The position numbers and the translations under genes were made by a program. From contig NZ_JAHKNI010000015.1 of assembly GCF_018860155.1 (NCBI RefSeq), positions 124,001 through 188,000 on the forward strand: DNA of 64,000 nt, given 5' to 3'. Shown in pieces: positions 61,626 to 64,000 of this stretch. Each line of letters begins with the position of its first letter. The first letter of the stretch is position 1. Source of the stretch: Nocardia albiluteola. Lineage in GTDB: Bacteria > Actinomycetota > Actinomycetes > Mycobacteriales > Mycobacteriaceae. The notes beneath the pieces are model-generated. The model made no database searches and was not told the origin of the DNA. It was given only the letters and a program-made list of their open reading frames with translations.

Positions 61626-63419
61626 TCAGCCGACCGGGAGTTTCACCACCGGATCGGGGCCCAGGTCGGTGATGTAAATGTTGCCCGCCGTGTCGACGGC
61701 CACACCCTGGGGATTCTTCAGGCCGGTGAACGGCAGCGGGGTCGGCGTCGACGCGCCCGCCGCCAACCTCACCACCCATTGATTACCCCAGTCCACGACG
61801 TACAAGTCTCCCGCCGTGTCGACGGCCACACCCTGGGGATCCTTGAGCCCGGTGAACGGCAGCGTGGCCGGCTCCGACGCGCCCGCCGCCAACCTCACGA
61901 CCCGCTCGGTACTCAATTCGGTCACGTATACGTTGCCCGCCGTGTCGACCGCCACCCCCTGGGGATCTTGGAGCCCCGTGAACGGCAGCGTGGTCGGCGC
62001 CGACGCGCCCGCCGCCAACTTCACCACCCGATCATTACCCCGGTCGCCGACGTACACGTTTCCCGCCGTGTCGACGGCCACACCCTGGGGATCCTTGAGC
62101 CCGGTGAACGGCAGCGGGGTCGCCGTCGATGCGCCCGCCGCCAATTTCACCACCCGATTGTTACTCGTGTCGGTGACGTAGATGTTGCCCGCCGTGTCGA
62201 CCGCCACACCCTGGGGATTACTCAGGCCGGTAAACGGCAGCGGGGTCGGCGTCGATGCGCCCGCCGCCAATTTCACCACCCGATCGTTACCGATGTCGGT
62301 GACGTATACATTGCCCGCCGCGTCGACAGCCACATCGGTGGGCGAGCTGACGCCGGTGAACGGCAGCGGAGTCTGTGCCGAGTAGCCCGAGGTGATATGT
62401 GTGGGTGAGTTGCCACCGCCTGATCCGAGGCGGACGCCGATGACGACCGCTATGGCGGCCACCACCATAACCGCGACCGCGGCGGCGAGCAGTCCGGCGG
62501 TCTTGGGCGACAATCTGATTCGCCGCCCATGGCGGTCAGCCACGCCCTCGGTGGTGCTGACCGCGGAATCGCCCACCGCGGCGCGGGCCGCCGCGGCCAG
62601 CTCGTGCACGGTCTGGTAACGATCGTCGGGGTCTTTGGCCATTCCCTTGGCGATGACCGCATCGAACGCAGCCGGTAGATCGGGTGTAATGGTGCTGGGA
62701 CGAGGCGGCGGGGTATGCAGGTGATGGGCGATCACACCCTGCACCCCCGCTGCGCTCGCAAACGGTGGCCGGCCGGTCAGGCACTCATACAGCACGCACG
62801 TCAACGCGTACACGTCCGCTCGGGCATCGGCCTTGACCTCCGCGCTGATCTCCTCCGGCGCCATGTAGGCAACGGTGCCGAGGGTCTCGCCGATCGAGGT
62901 CAGCGTACGGTCATCGGTGGCGTGGGCGATCCCGAAGTCGATCAGGTAGGCGAACTCATCGGCCCCCAGCAGGATGTTGGAGGGTTTGACATCGCGATGG
63001 ACCAGCCCGACGTCGTGGGCCGCCTGCAGCGCGCCGGCCACCTGTGCGACGATCGCCACTGCGCGCCGGGGCGACAAGGCCCCTTCTCGGTTGATCACCG
63101 CACGCAGGTCGGTGCCCTCGATCAAACGCATATTCAGATATAGCCGACCGTCGATGTCGCCGAAATCGTGGATGGGGATCACATGCGGCTCGGCCAACCG
63201 CGCCACCGCCCGGCACTCCCGGCGGAACCGCTCGCGCAGCTCCTCGTCGTCGGCGAAGCGCTCGGGCAACACCTTGACCGCCACCACCCGGTTGGTCAGC
63301 GAATCATGCGCCCGCCACACCTGACCCATGCCACCCTGCCCCAGCAGCGACAACAGCCGATAGCGCCCGAACACCTCCGCTGAGGTGGTGTCCCTGCCGC
63401 CAACTGACGTGTCATCCAC
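61626..63419 (-). CDS. pknD: Ser/Thr protein kinase, PknD-like, with NHL beta-propeller
   Basis: Transmembrane receptor kinase of 597 aa. Residues about 18-285 form the kinase: glycine loop LGQGGMGQVW, VAVKVLP lysine, catalytic HRDVKPSNILL, DFGIA and the APEEIS segment. A juxtamembrane region and one transmembrane helix follow (AAAVAVMVVAAIAVVIGVRL, about 313-333). The extracellular part (345-597) has six 42-residue NHL-type blades with the repeating core NPQGVAVDTAGNIYVTD and RVVKLAAGAS. This is the architecture of mycobacterial PknD, which senses external signals through its propeller. GTG 63419. Confidence 0.93.
   Translation of the reverse strand: MDDTSVGGRDTTSAEVFGRYRLLSLLGQGGMGQVWRAHDSLTNRVVAVKVLPERFADDEELRERFRRECRAVARLAEPHVIPIHDFGDIDGRLYLNMRLIEGTDLRAVINREGALSPRRAVAIVAQVAGALQAAHDVGLVHRDVKPSNILLGADEFAYLIDFGIAHATDDRTLTSIGETLGTVAYMAPEEISAEVKADARADVYALTCVLYECLTGRPPFASAAGVQGVIAHHLHTPPPRPSTITPDLPAAFDAVIAKGMAKDPDDRYQTVHELAAAARAAVGDSAVSTTEGVADRHGRRIRLSPKTAGLLAAAVAVMVVAAIAVVIGVRLGSGGGNSPTHITSGYSAQTPLPFTGVSSPTDVAVDAAGNVYVTDIGNDRVVKLAAGASTPTPLPFTGLSNPQGVAVDTAGNIYVTDTSNNRVVKLAAGASTATPLPFTGLKDPQGVAVDTAGNVYVGDRGNDRVVKLAAGASAPTTLPFTGLQDPQGVAVDTAGNVYVTELSTERVVRLAAGASEPATLPFTGLKDPQGVAVDTAGDLYVVDWGNQWVVRLAAGASTPTPLPFTGLKNPQGVAVDTAGNIYITDLGPDPVVKLPVG
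61635..62385. repeat. 126-bp in-gene tandem repeat (six NHL blades)
   Basis: Six copies of a 126-bp unit coding for 42 residues each. Unit phase is marked by CCCGCCGTGTCGAC at about 61684, 61810, 61936, 62062 and so on. Copies are highly alike in DNA, differing mostly at the surface-residue codons, so copy number could change by recombination. Confidence 0.85.
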
Positions 63420-63667
63420 TATGTCGTCCCGTGACTACCCGACTGGCAAACGGTGTACTTGCTTGCATTCCAACCCCCGCCTGAGCTGGTACCCCATTAG
63501 CCAGGCCAGACAGTCGAGAGTCGGCGCTATCCGCCAACAAACCTGTGGCAACTTCAGCGTACCTCTCTGCACACCTGGTCCGGGCGCGCCGCTCGGAGCC
63601 TTCGCGCCCGGCTATTTCGATGCCATGACCGGCTGGGTGCAGCAGATAGCGAGTGGCAGCCCGCCTG

Positions 63668-64000
63668 TCAGGCGTCGAAACCGGGGAGACCCGGTTCGCG
63701 TTCGATACCGAGGCTGTTGAGTATGTAGGCAACGAGGTGGTACTGGCCGGCGAGGAACGGTACCTCGATGAGCTGGCGCTCGGTGAAGTGTTTGGAGAGC
63801 ACGGCCCAGGTTTCGTCACTGATGCATGCATCTTCATGGAGTTCGTCGGCGGCGCGGAGTAGCGCCGCTTCCTCCTCGCTCCACCCCACGGCGTCGGGGC
63901 CCTCCTTCACGCGGGCGATTTCCTCGTCGGTGACGCCCACCTTGCGCCCCAGCACGGCGTGTTGCCCGAACTCGTACTCGGATCGGCAATGCCACCCGGT
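63668..64000 (-). CDS. Carboxymuconolactone decarboxylase family protein (5' end outside window)
   Basis: The last 110 codons of a CMD-fold protein. Visible from the window edge inward: WHCRSEYEFGQHAVLGRKVG, EEIARVKEGPDAVGWSEEEA, LLRAADELHEDACISDETW and HFTERQLIEVPFLAGQYHLV. This helical fold covers carboxymuconolactone decarboxylases and AhpD-like proteins. No CxxC redox pair is visible in this part, so an AhpD role is not supported. The N-terminal part lies beyond the window. Confidence 0.85.
   Translation of the reverse strand, partial: TGWHCRSEYEFGQHAVLGRKVGVTDEEIARVKEGPDAVGWSEEEAALLRAADELHEDACISDETWAVLSKHFTERQLIEVPFLAGQYHLVAYILNSLGIEREPGLPGFDA

Overview
The window is 64 kb of very GC-rich DNA with dense gene packing, frequent GTG/TTG starts and overlapping stop/start codons. 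It looks like a chromosomal stretch of a mycolic-acid actinobacterium of the Nocardia/Rhodococcus type. Supporting signs are a 13E12-type HNH gene with a mycobacterial-style SOS box over its start, a PknD-like kinase, an Asp23/DUF6286/AmaP trio, DUF3052, and an NRPS-type thioester reductase. Species assignment is inference.

Layout. 0-14 kb is mostly housekeeping or accessory metabolism: the end of an NRPS-type reductase, an aldo/keto reductase, a gamma-glutamyltransferase, aspartate ammonia-lyase, a CPBP protease, an SDR, a P450, a membrane protein with an Asn/Gly-rich tail, a FetA/FetB-type ABC pair, DUF3052, a PP2C-like phosphatase, DoxX and MscL. 14-20 kb holds a broken AraC regulator, a coupled pair of acyl-CoA synthetases with a divergent LuxR-type regulator, YceI and an MmyB-type XRE regulator. 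20.8-27.7 kb is a glycerol locus: glpK2 and an IclR regulator on one strand, glpF-glpK1-glpD on the other, with two matching palindromes between them. 27.7-28.5 kb is decayed DNA with a dispersed repeat and a dead MFS transporter.

28.6-30.1 kb is an envelope-stress cluster (Asp23, DUF6286, AmaP) joined by GTGA overlaps. 30-39 kb has a sugar-lactone-oxidase-like flavoprotein, a TetR/DHA2 efflux pair, DUF190, phosphoglucomutase, DUF899 and an MFS carrier. 39.7-42.5 kb encodes the most unusual protein in the window: a macro-like domain fused to a membrane-inserted KAP P-loop NTPase, directly preceded by an 18-codon Cys-containing small ORF. It is followed by a membrane-anchored DsbA-like protein, a 66-bp tandem-repeat array with a three-unit super-repeat, and the SOS-box-controlled 13E12 HNH gene with a coupled partner.

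A tRNA-Ala(GGC) at 46.2 kb marks the start of what may be an acquired segment: a beta-propeller lipoprotein, an IS256-type transposase remnant, then a catabolic cluster (48.4-61.6 kb). The cluster has two MFS carriers, a formamidase/acetamidase, TetR and IclR regulators, a glyoxylate-type class V aminotransferase, a fused GlcD-GlcF-like dehydrogenase, a fumarylacetoacetase-family enzyme, a CoA-transferase, an enoyl-CoA hydratase and a GlcG-like protein. Together they suggest uptake, amide hydrolysis and oxidation of a 2-hydroxy acid with disposal through glyoxylate and CoA thioesters; the substrate is not evident. The window ends with a PknD-like kinase carrying six near-identical NHL repeats and a truncated carboxymuconolactone-decarboxylase-family gene.
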